A stretch of 64,000 nucleotides of DNA from Alphaproteobacteria bacterium. GTDB taxonomy: Bacteria > Pseudomonadota > Alphaproteobacteria > TMED109. The DNA lies in the NCBI GenBank assembly GCA_022825235.1, contig JAJDYI010000064.1, forward strand, positions 21,681-85,680. The letters run 5' to 3'. Within the stretch, counting starts at the first letter, position 1. Each line of letters begins with the position of its first letter. Shown here piece by piece: positions 51,884 through 63,073 of the stretch. Made by a program: the position numbers and the translations under genes. The notes beneath the pieces are model-generated. The model was not told where the DNA came from. It saw nothing but the letters and a program-made list of their open reading frames with translations, and made no database searches.

Positions 51884-52960
51884 ATGCGGAAGACGACCGG
51901 CGAGGAGAGCACCAGTCCGTTAAGCGAGCTTGACGCGCGCTCGCAGGAGATATTCCGGCAGGTCGTGGAATCGTACCTCGAAGGCGGCGCTCCCGTGGGA
52001 TCGCAGACCGTCGCCAAGGAGCTGAACGGCGCCCTGTCGCCGGCGTCGGTCCGGGCGGTCATGGCGGAGCTGGAGGGGCTCGGGTTCCTGTACGCGCCGC
52101 ACGTCTCGGCCGGCCGGCTTCCGACCGAGCGCGGGCTCCGCCTGTTCATCGACGGGCTTCTGAAGCTTGGCGATCTGCCGCAGTCTGACTGCAGCCGCAT
52201 CGAGGCGCTCTGCGCCGGGGCGGGCCGCAACCTGCGCGAAGTACTGCGCGAGGTCGGTGAGGGGCTGTCCGGCCTCGCGCAGTGCGCGTCCCTGGTGATT
52301 ACGCCGAAGGAGGAGCAGCGCGCGATCAAGCACATCGAGTTCGTGCGGCTGGATCCGGGGCGAGCACTGGTGGTGATCGTCGATACCCACGATCTGGTGG
52401 AGAACCGCCTGATCGACCTGCCGCCCGGGCTGCCGGCGCATGCGCTGATCGAGGCGTCCAACTACCTCAATGACCGCTTCGCCGGACGCTCGCTAGAGGA
52501 GGCGGGCCGGGCGATCGAGGTGGACATGGCGGCGGACCAGGCGGAGCTGGACGCGGCGACCCAGAAGGTGATCGAGGCGGGACTCGCGGTTCGTACGGCA
52601 GCCGACGGTGACCCGTCCCTGATCCTGACCGGCCGGGCCCGCACCCTGGAGGGCGTGCAGGAGCGGGCCGACATGGAGCGGGTGCAGCTCCTGTTCGAGG
52701 CGCTCGAGCGCGGCCGCACGCTCCGCCGCCTGCTCGATTCGACCCTGCAGGGGTCCGGCGTGCACGTGTTCATCGGGGCCGAGACGGAACTGTTCGCGCT
52801 GTCAGGCTGCTCCATGATCGTCGCGCCCCTCGTGCAGAACGAGAGCGGCGCAGGCCCCCTGGGCGCGATCGGCGTGATCGGGCCGACGCGGCTCAACTAC
52901 GCCCGCATCATCCCGATGGTGGATTACACGGCGCGTGCCGTGGGTCGCCTGCTCGGCTGA
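51884..52960 (+). CDS. hrcA: heat-inducible transcription repressor HrcA
   Basis: A 358-residue HrcA. N-terminal winged helix (ARSQEIFRQVVESYLEGGAPVGSQTVAK, SPASVRAVMAELEGLGFLYAPHVSAGRLPTERGLRLFID), then the GAF-like dimerisation core and the closing segment GPTRLNYARIIPMVDYTARAVG. HrcA binds CIRCE elements in front of groE/dnaK operons. No CIRCE (TTAGCACTC-N9-GAGTGCTAA) was seen next to hrcA, grpE or dnaK in this window, so its local target is not obvious. Confidence 0.95.
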   Translation: MRKTTGEESTSPLSELDARSQEIFRQVVESYLEGGAPVGSQTVAKELNGALSPASVRAVMAELEGLGFLYAPHVSAGRLPTERGLRLFIDGLLKLGDLPQSDCSRIEALCAGAGRNLREVLREVGEGLSGLAQCASLVITPKEEQRAIKHIEFVRLDPGRALVVIVDTHDLVENRLIDLPPGLPAHALIEASNYLNDRFAGRSLEEAGRAIEVDMAADQAELDAATQKVIEAGLAVRTAADGDPSLILTGRARTLEGVQERADMERVQLLFEALERGRTLRRLLDSTLQGSGVHVFIGAETELFALSGCSMIVAPLVQNESGAGPLGAIGVIGPTRLNYARIIPMVDYTARAVGRLLG

Positions 52961-53033
52961 GCATGGCCGGACGGTGCGCCGCCGCAGATGTCCCGCCGGG
53001 CGGGGCCGGAACCCGGTGGACAGGCGGGCAGCG

Positions 53034-53807
53034 ATGATGAACGGGCCCGGCGCGGGCGGCGATCCATCGGCCCGCCTGCGGGACGAGCTCGATTCCGCCA
53101 GCTGCGTCCTGATCTTCACGGGCGCCGGGATCAGCACGGAGTCGGGCATCCCGGACTTCCGCAGCCCGGGCGGCGTGTGGGACCGCAACCAGCCCATCCT
53201 GTTCGACGATTTCCTGCGGTCCGAGGAGATGCGGCGCGAAAGCTGGCGCCGGAAGCGCGAGACGGACCGCTCGATCGGGCAGGCCGGCCCCAACCGGGGG
53301 CACCGGGCGATCGCCGATCTGATGCGCCGGAATCCCGCGTCGGTGGTCGTGACCCAGAACGTCGACGGCCTGCATCAGGCGTCCGGCATTCCGGAGGGGC
53401 AGCTCGTCGAACTGCACGGCAATGCCACCTACGCGGCCTGCTGCGACTGCGGGTTGCGGCATGAACTCGACGAGATCTTCCGCGCCTTTGACCGTGACGA
53501 GACGCTCCCGACCTGCCGGGGCTGCGGCAGTCCCTACGTCAAGAGCGCGACGATTTCGTTCGGGCAGCCCATGCCGGTCGAGGCGATGCGCCGTGCCGAA
53601 GCGGCGGCCCGCGCCTGCGATCTCGCGATCGCCGTCGGATCCTCGCTGGTCGTCTACCCGGCGGCGGACGTGCCCCTGATGGCGAAGCAGCACGGTGCGC
53701 GCTACGCGATTCTCAACCGTGAGCCCACGCCGCACGACGGCCATGCCGACCTCGTGGTCCACGGCGAAATCGGCCCCGTCCTCGGCGATGCCGTCGGCAT
53801 CGACTGA
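53034..53807 (+). CDS. Sir2-family NAD-dependent protein deacylase (sirtuin)
   Basis: A 257-residue sirtuin removing acyl groups from lysines at the expense of NAD+. NAD-binding motif TGAGISTESGIPDFRSPGG at 29-47, TQNVDGLH at 107-114, catalytic H128 (LVELHGN), zinc pairs C136/C139 and C161/C164, and the closing GSSLVVYPAADVP. All residues needed for activity are present. ATG 53034 (MM) is used; a frame open from 52935 lacks similarity. It lies between hrcA and grpE. Confidence 0.93.
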   Translation: MMNGPGAGGDPSARLRDELDSASCVLIFTGAGISTESGIPDFRSPGGVWDRNQPILFDDFLRSEEMRRESWRRKRETDRSIGQAGPNRGHRAIADLMRRNPASVVVTQNVDGLHQASGIPEGQLVELHGNATYAACCDCGLRHELDEIFRAFDRDETLPTCRGCGSPYVKSATISFGQPMPVEAMRRAEAAARACDLAIAVGSSLVVYPAADVPLMAKQHGARYAILNREPTPHDGHADLVVHGEIGPVLGDAVGID

Positions 53808-54034
53808 CTCGGTCCCGGACGGGGCGGCACACCGGCAGGCTCGAACGCCGACCAGGAACCATCACACGGGCGACAGCGGCCGCCCGTAGCGGTGGCACGT
53901 ATGGTGCCGGGTACCGCCGGTGGCGGCTTGACGCCGGGCGTCGCGCCGGCGCACCGGTCAGCGGATCATCCCTGAATTCGTAGAATGCACTGCAAGGTAC
54001 GTAAGGCCCTTTGCACCATCCAGAAAGCCTGAAC

Positions 54035-54520
54035 ATGCCGGAAGCCATCTGGGTCGCCGACGAGGTCTGGATCGCGACGGCATCTCTTCATCGCAGGCAC
54101 CCGGAACGGGCAGACTTCACCATCGACGAGATCATGAAACAGGCGGAAACCGCCAGCGTGACCGGAGTCGCGCCGCTGCGACCCGGAGTCAAGGTGCATG
54201 TCTATCTCCATTGCGTCGCCAACAAACCGCCCAACCCCGGCCGGTACCGCATGCTTCTCGAGACCCCTGGCGGTCACCGACGGCTCTATCGGCCCGGCGA
54301 TCCCTGCCACCCTCGTCGAATGGCCGGAAAGCACGTTCCGAGACGCGACGACATCCCGACGTGTTACCGGGAACTCATCGACTGGTATGTCACCGAGTAC
54401 GCCGCTCCGGCGGGGGGCAGAGCCCAGGATCCCGTCCTCGCGTTGAGGGGCATGGGCAAGGAGATCTGGGCGAACGAAACTGCCGATGACTACGTGCTTC
54501 GCCAACGGTCGGTCTGGTAG
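54035..54520 (+). CDS. conserved hypothetical protein
   Basis: A 161-residue protein starting MPEAIWVADEVWIATASLHRRHP and containing FTIDEIMKQAE, LRPGVKVHVYLHCVANKPPNPGRYRMLLETPGGHRRLYRPGDPCHP, PRRDDIPTCYRELIDWYVTEY. The family occurs scattered in bacteria near toxin-antitoxin or AbrB-type genes; function unknown. No catalytic set is apparent. The ATG at 54035 is preferred to a TTG at 54011 because similarity begins at PEAIW. Composition is slightly AT-richer than its neighbours. Confidence 0.72.
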   Translation: MPEAIWVADEVWIATASLHRRHPERADFTIDEIMKQAETASVTGVAPLRPGVKVHVYLHCVANKPPNPGRYRMLLETPGGHRRLYRPGDPCHPRRMAGKHVPRRDDIPTCYRELIDWYVTEYAAPAGGRAQDPVLALRGMGKEIWANETADDYVLRQRSVW

Positions 54521-54710
54521 TGAGGCCCTTGCCGGCCGCTACGAGCGGGCCGTCATGGCCGCCGTTGCGGTGGCGCTGCCGCTCCCTGCCGCCGGCGAGA
54601 AGTCGTGCGCGTTGAGTACGTTGAGCAGGGTGGGCGGTGCGCGCGAGCCCTTGCATCGGAACGCTAGCGGTACCATCTGCACCATCTGCCTGCACGGGGG
54701 ATGACCGGCC

Positions 54711-55454
54711 TTGACCGACCAGAACGACGCCAAACCGACGGCGACCGACGCCCTGCCCGAATCCGACGTTACGACCGAACCGGAGGCCGACGCTTCGGCC
54801 GACCCGATGGCCGACGAGGCGCTGGCGGACGAGACTGTGGATCTCGAGGCCAGGGTGGCTGCACTCGAGGCCGAGGTCGCCGCCGAACGGGACCAGGCGC
54901 TGCGCGCCCGCGCCGACGCGGAGAACACCCTGAAACGCACCGCGCGCGAGCGCGCGGAGGCCGTCCGGTACGGGGCGTCGGGCCTGGCCCGCGACCTGCT
55001 GGAGATCGTCGACAACCTGGAGCGGGCCCTGGCGAGCATGCCGGAGGACGGGGCGGCCAAGGCGGAGGACGTGGCCGCCTTGCGCGAGGGCGTCGCGCTG
55101 ACGCTGCAGGAACTCAACGCGAAGTTCCGCCGCCACGACATCCAGCGCATCGCCCCGGCGCCCGGGGAACCGTTCGACCCGAACTACCACCAGGCCGTGA
55201 CGCAGATCGCGCGACCCGACCTGCCCGGCGGCTCGGTGGCCGAGCTCCTGCAGGCGGGCTACCGGCACCACGACCGCCTGCTGCGCGCGGCCGTCGTGGC
55301 GACCACGCCGAAGGAAGCCGGCGAGATGGTCCCTGAGGAGGCGGTGTCCAATGGTGCCGCCGAAGCGACGCCAGGTCCCGATGCGGACGAGCCGGAAGCG
55401 ACGGACGCGGACACCGCCAGCACGACGGCTGAAACTGCCCGGACCGACGCATGA
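54711..55454 (+). CDS. grpE: nucleotide exchange factor GrpE
   Basis: A 247-residue GrpE, the exchange factor of DnaK. After an acidic, alanine-rich N-terminus comes a long coiled coil (about 45-85), then RARADAENTLKRTARERAEAVRYGASGLARDLLEIVDNLERAL and the beta-domain ending FDPNYHQAV, AELLQAGYRHHDRLLRAAVV. The C-terminal 40 residues are an unconserved acidic tail. The start is TTG 54711. Coupled by ATGA to the following unknown gene. Confidence 0.93.
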   Translation: MTDQNDAKPTATDALPESDVTTEPEADASADPMADEALADETVDLEARVAALEAEVAAERDQALRARADAENTLKRTARERAEAVRYGASGLARDLLEIVDNLERALASMPEDGAAKAEDVAALREGVALTLQELNAKFRRHDIQRIAPAPGEPFDPNYHQAVTQIARPDLPGGSVAELLQAGYRHHDRLLRAAVVATTPKEAGEMVPEEAVSNGAAEATPGPDADEPEATDADTASTTAETARTDA

Positions 55455-56431
55455 CCGACGGGCAGCCGCTGGCGCTCGGCGACGGGGCGGCCCGGCTGAT
55501 GCTGCCGGCGAGCTGGCGCCTGCGCGAGGCCGAGCGGGACCGGGCGAAGGCGAGCTTTCCGTTTGGCGACTACCCCGTCCTTGGAATCAGCGTGGTGTCG
55601 GTCGACGACCCCGACGCGGTGGCGCGGGGTGAGCCCGGCGATTACCTCCACGGCGGCGATGCCGGGCTGGTCGCGGACGGCGACCCCGAATCGGGCTGGA
55701 ACCTGAGCTACCGGGCGGTCCTGGACGGCAATGAGGAGGTCCGGATCTGGCGGCGCGCGGCGGTGTTCGGCGAGCGCTACTTCCGGATCGTGACAATGGC
55801 ACTGGCCCACCCGGCCACTGACGAGGCGCGGGGCATCGTGGACGGCGTGGTCGACGACATCGAGACGGTGGCCGCGGGCATCTCGTTCGCCGCCGGCGAG
55901 ACGGCGCTCGACCGGGAAGCCCGCGCGGAGCGCCGGGCGGGTGCGGTCGCGCTGCAGCGGTCGACCCCGTGGCCCGGGGTTGCGATCCGGCTCCCGGCCG
56001 GCTGGACGGAACTTCCGGAGTCCGGTGCGCGGGTGCTGGTCCTGGAGGCGCCCGACCTCCCGGGGACTTGCCTCGTCCTGGAGGGTGACGACCGGAGCCT
56101 CTCGCAGGCGCCGCCCGATGCCGAGGCCACCGTCCAGCTCATGCACTCGATCGCCGAATCCAAGCAGGCGGGCGACATCCTGATCCGGAGCGGCAGCGCG
56201 GGGGAGTACATGCTGTCGTGCAGCCGGATCAACCGGGATCACCCGGAGGCGGGCCCGCTCTGCGAGCGGTTCTGGCACCGCTTCCTGTTCACGCCGGGGC
56301 GGCTCACCACCCTCAACGCGACCTTCGTCTACCCCGAGGCCACCGACGAGCCGGAGTACCACGCTGCCCTCGCGCGCGTGCTGTCCCGTGTCATGACCGA
56401 GGCCGAGGTTGCGGTGCCGGATCCCGACTGA
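55451..56431 (+). CDS. unknown protein of two PsbP/DcrB-like modules, in the dnaK operon
   Basis: A 326-residue protein lacking a signal peptide or membrane helix. Two halves look alike: about 1-150 (ARLMLPASWRLREAERDRAKASFPFGDYPVLGISVVSV, then RYFRIVTMALAHPATDEARGIVDGVVDDIETV) and about 165-320 (WPGVAIRLPAGWTELPESGARVLVLEAPDLPGTCLVLE, then RLTTLNATFVYPEATDEPEYHAALARVLSRVM). Each has the beta-rich start (LP..W) and a helix-bearing end seen in PsbP/DcrB-like folds. Coupled to grpE by ATGA and 114 bases before dnaK. Suggested role: protein-quality or envelope stress factor; unproven. Confidence 0.65.
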   Translation: MTDGQPLALGDGAARLMLPASWRLREAERDRAKASFPFGDYPVLGISVVSVDDPDAVARGEPGDYLHGGDAGLVADGDPESGWNLSYRAVLDGNEEVRIWRRAAVFGERYFRIVTMALAHPATDEARGIVDGVVDDIETVAAGISFAAGETALDREARAERRAGAVALQRSTPWPGVAIRLPAGWTELPESGARVLVLEAPDLPGTCLVLEGDDRSLSQAPPDAEATVQLMHSIAESKQAGDILIRSGSAGEYMLSCSRINRDHPEAGPLCERFWHRFLFTPGRLTTLNATFVYPEATDEPEYHAALARVLSRVMTEAEVAVPDPD

Positions 56432-56544
56432 GGGGGCCCGGCCGCGCCGCCTTGCAGGGGGCGCGCGTCGTTCCCATATACCGTTTCTTGCGCAATACGA
56501 ATGTCCGCCGCCGGTAAGGGCCGCGGGTCCCGGAGGAGAATGCA

Positions 56545-58497
<1,953 letters not shown>

Positions 58498-58562
58498 GCG
58501 CCGGCGCCGTCACGTCCCGGCGGCGTCCGTTCCTGTGCCGCCGCTAGCCGGCAGGGGACTGC

Positions 58563-59669
58563 ATGCCTGACTTCTACGAGGTGCTCGGCGTTGACCGCGG
58601 CGCCGACGCCCAGACCATCAAGAGCGCGTACCGGCGCCTCGCCAAGCAGCATCACCCGGACCGAAACCCGGGCGACAGCAATGCCGAGCAGGCGTTCAAG
58701 GACGTCAACCGGGCCTACGAGGTGCTCAAGGACCCGGAACGGCGCAACGCGTACGACCAGATGGGCCATGCGGCCTTCGAGGAGGGCCTGCAGGCCGGCG
58801 CGGCCGGCCCCGGGGGCTTCGGCGGCTTCGGCGACATCTTCGACAGCATCTTTCGGGATTTCATGGGGGGCGGCCGGCGAACGTCCCGGTCGGCCCGCGG
58901 AGCCGATCTCCAGTACGCGCTGGCCGTGACGCTTGAAGAGGCGTACCGCGGCGCGAGCAAGACGATCCAGTTCTCGGCCGAAGAGACGTGCGAGCGGTGC
59001 GGCGGTTCGGGGGCGGAGGGCAACCGCCTGGCCACCTGCAGCACGTGCAACGGCTCGGGCGAGATGTCGGCGCGGCGCGGCATGATGATCTTTCAGCAGA
59101 CCTGTCCGTCGTGCCGCGGCCGCGGACAGGTCATCGAGGTGCCGTGCAATGCCTGCCACGGCGGCGGCCGGGTTCGCCGGTCCCGGTCCGTCGACGTGAA
59201 GATCCCGCCGGGTGTCGACGATGGCACCCGTCTCCGGCTCACCGGCAAGGGCGAGGCCGGCGCGCCGGGTGGCCGCTCGGGCGATCTCTACGTGTTCATG
59301 GAGATCGAACCGCATCGGCTCTTCGAGCGCGATCGCGAGCACCTCCAGATGATCGTTCCGATCCCGTTCGAGACGGCGGCGCTGGGGGCCGAGGTGGTGG
59401 TGCCCTCGCTGGACGGCGGCCGGGTGAAGCTCGCAATTCCGGCCGGTGCGCAGAACGGCCAGAAGTTCCGGTTGCGCGGCAAGGGCATGCCGAGGCTGCA
59501 GCATGGAGGCCATGGTGACCTCTACGTGCAGATCAGCGTCGAGGTGCCCTCCAGGCTTACCCGCCAGCAGAAGCAGGCGCTGGAGGCGCTGGCCGGCGAC
59601 ATGACGGCCCGCAACTATCCGGCGATCGCCGAGTTCGAGGCCGCCGTACGGCGCAGCTCGGCGCCGTGA
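58563..59669 (+). CDS. dnaJ: chaperone DnaJ (Hsp40)
   Basis: A 368-residue type I DnaJ. J domain at 1-70 with the HPD motif (QHHPDRNPG), a Gly/Phe-rich segment, then four zinc-binding CxxCxGxG repeats (CERCGGSG, CSTCNGSG, CPSCRGRG, CNACHGGG), and the C-terminal substrate domains ending in TRQQKQALEAL. Complete family member. Overlaps dapB through a GTGA-type junction. Confidence 0.97.
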   Translation: MPDFYEVLGVDRGADAQTIKSAYRRLAKQHHPDRNPGDSNAEQAFKDVNRAYEVLKDPERRNAYDQMGHAAFEEGLQAGAAGPGGFGGFGDIFDSIFRDFMGGGRRTSRSARGADLQYALAVTLEEAYRGASKTIQFSAEETCERCGGSGAEGNRLATCSTCNGSGEMSARRGMMIFQQTCPSCRGRGQVIEVPCNACHGGGRVRRSRSVDVKIPPGVDDGTRLRLTGKGEAGAPGGRSGDLYVFMEIEPHRLFERDREHLQMIVPIPFETAALGAEVVVPSLDGGRVKLAIPAGAQNGQKFRLRGKGMPRLQHGGHGDLYVQISVEVPSRLTRQQKQALEALAGDMTARNYPAIAEFEAAVRRSSAP

Positions 59670-60478
59670 CCGCTCCCGTGCGCATCGGCATCGTCGGCGC
59701 CGCCGGCCGGATGGGGCAGGCCCTGGTACGGGCCGTGGCGGCCGGCGACGGCGTGCTCGCGGGCGCCCTCGAACAGACGGGGCACGCGGCGCTCGGGAAG
59801 GATGCCGGCCGGTTGGCCGGTCTGGACGCGGCGGACGTCCCGATCACGGACGCGACGGCGCCGTTCTTTGCCGGCATCGACGTGGCGATCGAGTTCACCG
59901 CCCCCGAGGCCACGGTGCGGCATGCGGCGGCGGCGGCCGCAGCCGGCACGGGTCTGGTGATCGGCACGACAGGCCTGGACCATGCCCAGATGGACGCGCT
60001 TCGAAGCGCCGGCGCGAGCGTGCCGGTGGTGTGGTCCGCCAACATGAGCCTCGGCATCAATCTGCTTTCCCATCTGGTGGAGACGGCCGCGGCGGCACTC
60101 GGACCCGAGTGGGATGTGGAGATCATGGAAATGCACCACGCTGCCAAGCGCGATGCTCCGTCAGGAACGGCGCTGGCGCTCGGCCGGGCGGCGGCCGCCG
60201 GCCGGCAGGTCGATCCGGAGACCTCCGCGGTGCGTGGCCGGGACGGCGACACCGGCCCGCGGGAGCGTGGGACGATCGGCTACGGCGTGCTCCGGGGCGG
60301 CGACGTGGTGGGCGACCACACGGTCGTGTTCGCCGGGGCAGGCGAGCGGCTCGAACTCGGGCACCGCGCGCACGAGCGGGCCATCTTCGCGCGCGGGGCG
60401 GTGCATGCGGCCGCGTGGGCGGCGCGCCAGCAGCCCGGTTTCTACGGCATGCGGGATGTTCTGGACCTGCCCAAGTGA
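59666..60478 (+). CDS. dapB: 4-hydroxy-tetrahydrodipicolinate reductase DapB
   Basis: A 270-residue enzyme of lysine/diaminopimelate synthesis. NAD(P)-binding IGIVGAAGRMGQALVRAV, TAPEATVRHAAAAAAAGTGLVIGTTGL, and the substrate motif EIMEMHHAAKRDAPSGTAL with the active-site His-His and Lys are seen. GTG start overlaps the dnaJ stop; its own stop overlaps the GTG of the next gene. A dnaJ-dapB arrangement is common in alphaproteobacteria. Confidence 0.96.
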   Translation: MTAPVRIGIVGAAGRMGQALVRAVAAGDGVLAGALEQTGHAALGKDAGRLAGLDAADVPITDATAPFFAGIDVAIEFTAPEATVRHAAAAAAAGTGLVIGTTGLDHAQMDALRSAGASVPVVWSANMSLGINLLSHLVETAAAALGPEWDVEIMEMHHAAKRDAPSGTALALGRAAAAGRQVDPETSAVRGRDGDTGPRERGTIGYGVLRGGDVVGDHTVVFAGAGERLELGHRAHERAIFARGAVHAAAWAARQQPGFYGMRDVLDLPK

Positions 60479-61458
60479 GCGGAAATGCGCCACCCGTTCG
60501 GGTGGCGTTCAACGGGGTCATGGGCGCGCGCTACGCGGAGTTGCTCCAGGCGAGCCTGGCGCTGCCGCACACTCTTCGCTGCGCCGGTGCCGATCCCGGC
60601 GCCTGGGGGGATGCGCTCGCCACCGCTGAAGTCGTCGTCTGCATGGACTGGCCGGCAACCAGCCCGCCGGCGCCGAAGCTGCGCCTGCTCCATCTTCCGG
60701 GCGCCGGCACCGATTCGGTCGATGTCGCCGCCCTGCCTGCGGGGTGCGCCGCCTGCAACGTGTTCGAACACGAGGTGCCGATCGCGGAGTACTGCATGCG
60801 GGCGATGCTCGAGCATGCGATCGGGGTAACAGCGACCGACCGGCGGTTCCGTTCGGGCGACTGGTCCGACAGCCTGGTGGCGGGCGGCCCCACGCATGGC
60901 GAGCTGCAGGGCCGGGTCCTGGGCATTCTCGGCTATGGCCGCATCGGGCGGGCTCTGGCGAAGCGTGCCGACGCGTTCGGCATGGAGGTCCGGGCGGTGA
61001 CCGCCCATCCGGTCCCGGAGCCCCCGCTTGCCGAGGCCGTGACGCCGGACCGGCTGGCCGAGGCTGCCGCGCGGTACGACTACCTGGTGGTGGCGTGCCC
61101 GCTGACCCCGGCCACGCACGGCATGGTGGATGCACGGGTACTGGCCGCGATGAAGCCCGAAGCCGTGCTGATCAACGTCGGGCGCGGACTGGTGGTCGAC
61201 GAGCAGGCACTGTTTCGGTCCCTGGAGCGCGGCGACATCGGCGGTGCGGTCATCGACGTGTGGTACCGCTATCCAGGTCCGACCGGGCCGCGAGATGTCC
61301 GGCCCTCGCAGTACGACTTCGAGAGCCTTCCCAACGTCTGGATGACACCGCACACGTCAGCCTGGAGCACCCCGATGCTCGAGCGACGGTTTGCGATCAT
61401 TGCCGACAACATCGTCCGGATGCGCGAAGGCCGGCCGCTTCTGAACCGCTTCGCCTGA
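60475..61458 (+). CDS. D-isomer-specific 2-hydroxyacid dehydrogenase
   Basis: A 327-residue NAD(P)-dependent dehydrogenase. Dinucleotide fold GRVLGILGYGRIGRALAKRADAFGMEV, DYLVVACPLTPATHGMVDARVLAAMKPEAVLINVGRGLVVDEQAL, and MTPHTSAWS with the catalytic His (the Arg is in NVGRGLV). Substrate unknown; the N-terminal domain is divergent. GTG start overlaps dapB. The long open reading from 60031 is inside dapB. Confidence 0.92.
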   Translation: MSGNAPPVRVAFNGVMGARYAELLQASLALPHTLRCAGADPGAWGDALATAEVVVCMDWPATSPPAPKLRLLHLPGAGTDSVDVAALPAGCAACNVFEHEVPIAEYCMRAMLEHAIGVTATDRRFRSGDWSDSLVAGGPTHGELQGRVLGILGYGRIGRALAKRADAFGMEVRAVTAHPVPEPPLAEAVTPDRLAEAAARYDYLVVACPLTPATHGMVDARVLAAMKPEAVLINVGRGLVVDEQALFRSLERGDIGGAVIDVWYRYPGPTGPRDVRPSQYDFESLPNVWMTPHTSAWSTPMLERRFAIIADNIVRMREGRPLLNRFA

Positions 61459-61954
61459 CGGCCGTCCCCCCGGTCCCCCGCAGAATTACGCAGGTCCGCC
61501 CGGCCGCCGGTCGATGAGCTGGTCCGGCGGCGGCGCGCCGCTCAGCCGGGTCGTCGTTTGCTTCTCCATGCCGTCGCAGGTGCGATCTGCGCCGACCTGC
61601 TGCACCCCCATTCACCCCGTAACCATAAAGAAAGATTATATATAATATAATTACTAAGTATTGGACTTTATACATAAAGATTGCCAATTTCCTGTCAGGA
61701 CAGGAGCCGACAGGGGTGCGAGCCGCCGACCGGCTTCTGGCATCCGGGACGGGAGACGACCATGGGTGATCGAGCAGAGACTCCGATCGACCGTGGGACA
61801 GCGGCCCTAGACCGGGCGCAGCCATCCGGGCGTCCGCCTCCGGACCATCGACCGCGGGGTCGCAGAGTGCGACCGACGACGGCGGGTCGGCGGAGCGATG
61901 GTTTTCGACGGCCGGCGCCGAGTGGGGGCCGTCCGGCAAGGAAAGGATGAAGAG
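61459..61954. other. long leader/intergenic upstream of oxyR with AT-rich patch
   Basis: About 496 bases. A very AT-rich patch (about 61620-61690), exceptional in this GC-rich window, holds a shared 14-mer (61650-61663) and the palindrome CTTTATACATAAAG (61666-61679). It is followed by a GC-rich 260-base leader with one open frame (ATG 61762, GGGAG upstream) of Arg/Pro-rich composition that is probably not a gene. Confidence 0.5.
61650..61679. promoter_or_regulatory. oxyR promoter/operator candidate
   Basis: ATTACTAAGTATTG (61650-61663) matches the suf-regulator upstream 14-mer at 7599 except for one base, and is followed at once by CTTTATACATAAAG (61666-61679), a perfect 6-bp inverted repeat with a 2-base centre. 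Placed about 280 bases before the oxyR start. Confidence 0.45.
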
Positions 61955-62920
61955 GTGAAGGTAACGTTGCGTCAACTGCGCTATTTCCGAGCGCTGGTCG
62001 AGCACGGCTCGTTCAGTCGGGCGGCCGAAAACGTATTTGTCAGCCAGCCGGCGCTGTCGCTACAGATCCAGGAGCTGGAAAGCACGCTGGGCGGCCCGCT
62101 GGTGGAACGCGACCGCCGCGGGATCATCCTGACCCAGATGGGCCGGGATGTGCATCAGCAGGCGCTGAGGGTCCTCGACGAGGCCCTGCTTCTCGAGACC
62201 TTGGGCAAGCGGTTTGCAGACACGTCGCTGCGAGTCGCCGTGGGCATGGTGTCGACGCTGGCGCCGTACCTGCTCGGCGGGGTTCTCGAGCGCCTGCAGT
62301 CGGCCTCGCCGCGGATCGATCTCGATCTCAGGGAGGCATCCGGCCAGACCCTGGTGTCCGACCTCCTTGCCGGTCGTCTGGACGCCGCGGTCGTCTCGCT
62401 GCCGCTGGGCTTGCTGGAGCTTCCCGAACGGGAACTCTTCGAGGACCGATTCCTGATCGCTGCCCGCTCCGAGCGGATCGCCGCCGTGAATCACGCGTTC
62501 AAGGGCAATCCGCGCCCGCCGGACCTGGCGCGCGCCGACATCGGGCCGCTGCTCACACTCGATGAGGGTCATTGTCTGGGCGAGCAGATCCGGGGCGCTT
62601 GCGCCACGTGGCGGCTGCAGGACGTGCGTCGTGGTGCGGGATCGTTGACCACCCTGAGCAGGCTCGTCGCCAGTGGCGCCGGTTTGACCCTGTTGCCGGA
62701 AACCGCCGCACTCGCGGAGCGGGCGAACGCTCCCGAACTGAACCTGCTGCGGTTTGCCGATCCCGAACCCTCGCGGCGCATCGGCCTCGTGCACCGCGTG
62801 GCCTCGCACGGCCAGCAGTGGATCGAGGTGCTGGCTGACGCGGTGACCGAAGCCGGCGAGGCGCTCGTCGAGCAGGCCCGCGCGGCGGTCCGGAACGGCA
62901 CGACCGCCGTCGCCGCGTAA
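61955..62920 (+). CDS. oxyR: OxyR-type hydrogen peroxide-sensing LysR regulator
   Basis: A 321-residue LysR-type activator. N-terminal HTH (TLRQLRYFRALVEHGSFSRAAENVFVSQPALSLQIQELESTLG), then the sensing domain with LDEGHCLGEQIRGACA: C207 and C216, the same C-x8-C spacing as the redox cysteines of OxyR (C199/C208 in E. coli). Peroxide joins them in a disulfide and activates catalase, peroxiredoxin and often suf genes. GTG 61955 follows AAGGATGAAGA. xth follows 150 bases later. Confidence 0.93.
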   Translation: MKVTLRQLRYFRALVEHGSFSRAAENVFVSQPALSLQIQELESTLGGPLVERDRRGIILTQMGRDVHQQALRVLDEALLLETLGKRFADTSLRVAVGMVSTLAPYLLGGVLERLQSASPRIDLDLREASGQTLVSDLLAGRLDAAVVSLPLGLLELPERELFEDRFLIAARSERIAAVNHAFKGNPRPPDLARADIGPLLTLDEGHCLGEQIRGACATWRLQDVRRGAGSLTTLSRLVASGAGLTLLPETAALAERANAPELNLLRFADPEPSRRIGLVHRVASHGQQWIEVLADAVTEAGEALVEQARAAVRNGTTAVAA

Positions 62921-63073
62921 CCCGTTCCATACGGGCCGGCTGCATCCGGGGGTCCTGGAGACGACAGGGAAGTCCGACGGACGGTCGGGAGCACCCCGAC
63001 CGTGCGGGCCACTGCGCACAGGGAGGGATACGATGGCCGGTCCTGTCGTGGCGGCGAGGAAGGACCCGGATAC

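Noticed and set aside
61762..61950. Small Arg/Pro-rich ORF upstream of oxyR
   Set aside because: It has a plausible GGGAG and ATG but a composition expected of random GC-rich sequence and no domain. Kept as part of the leader description.
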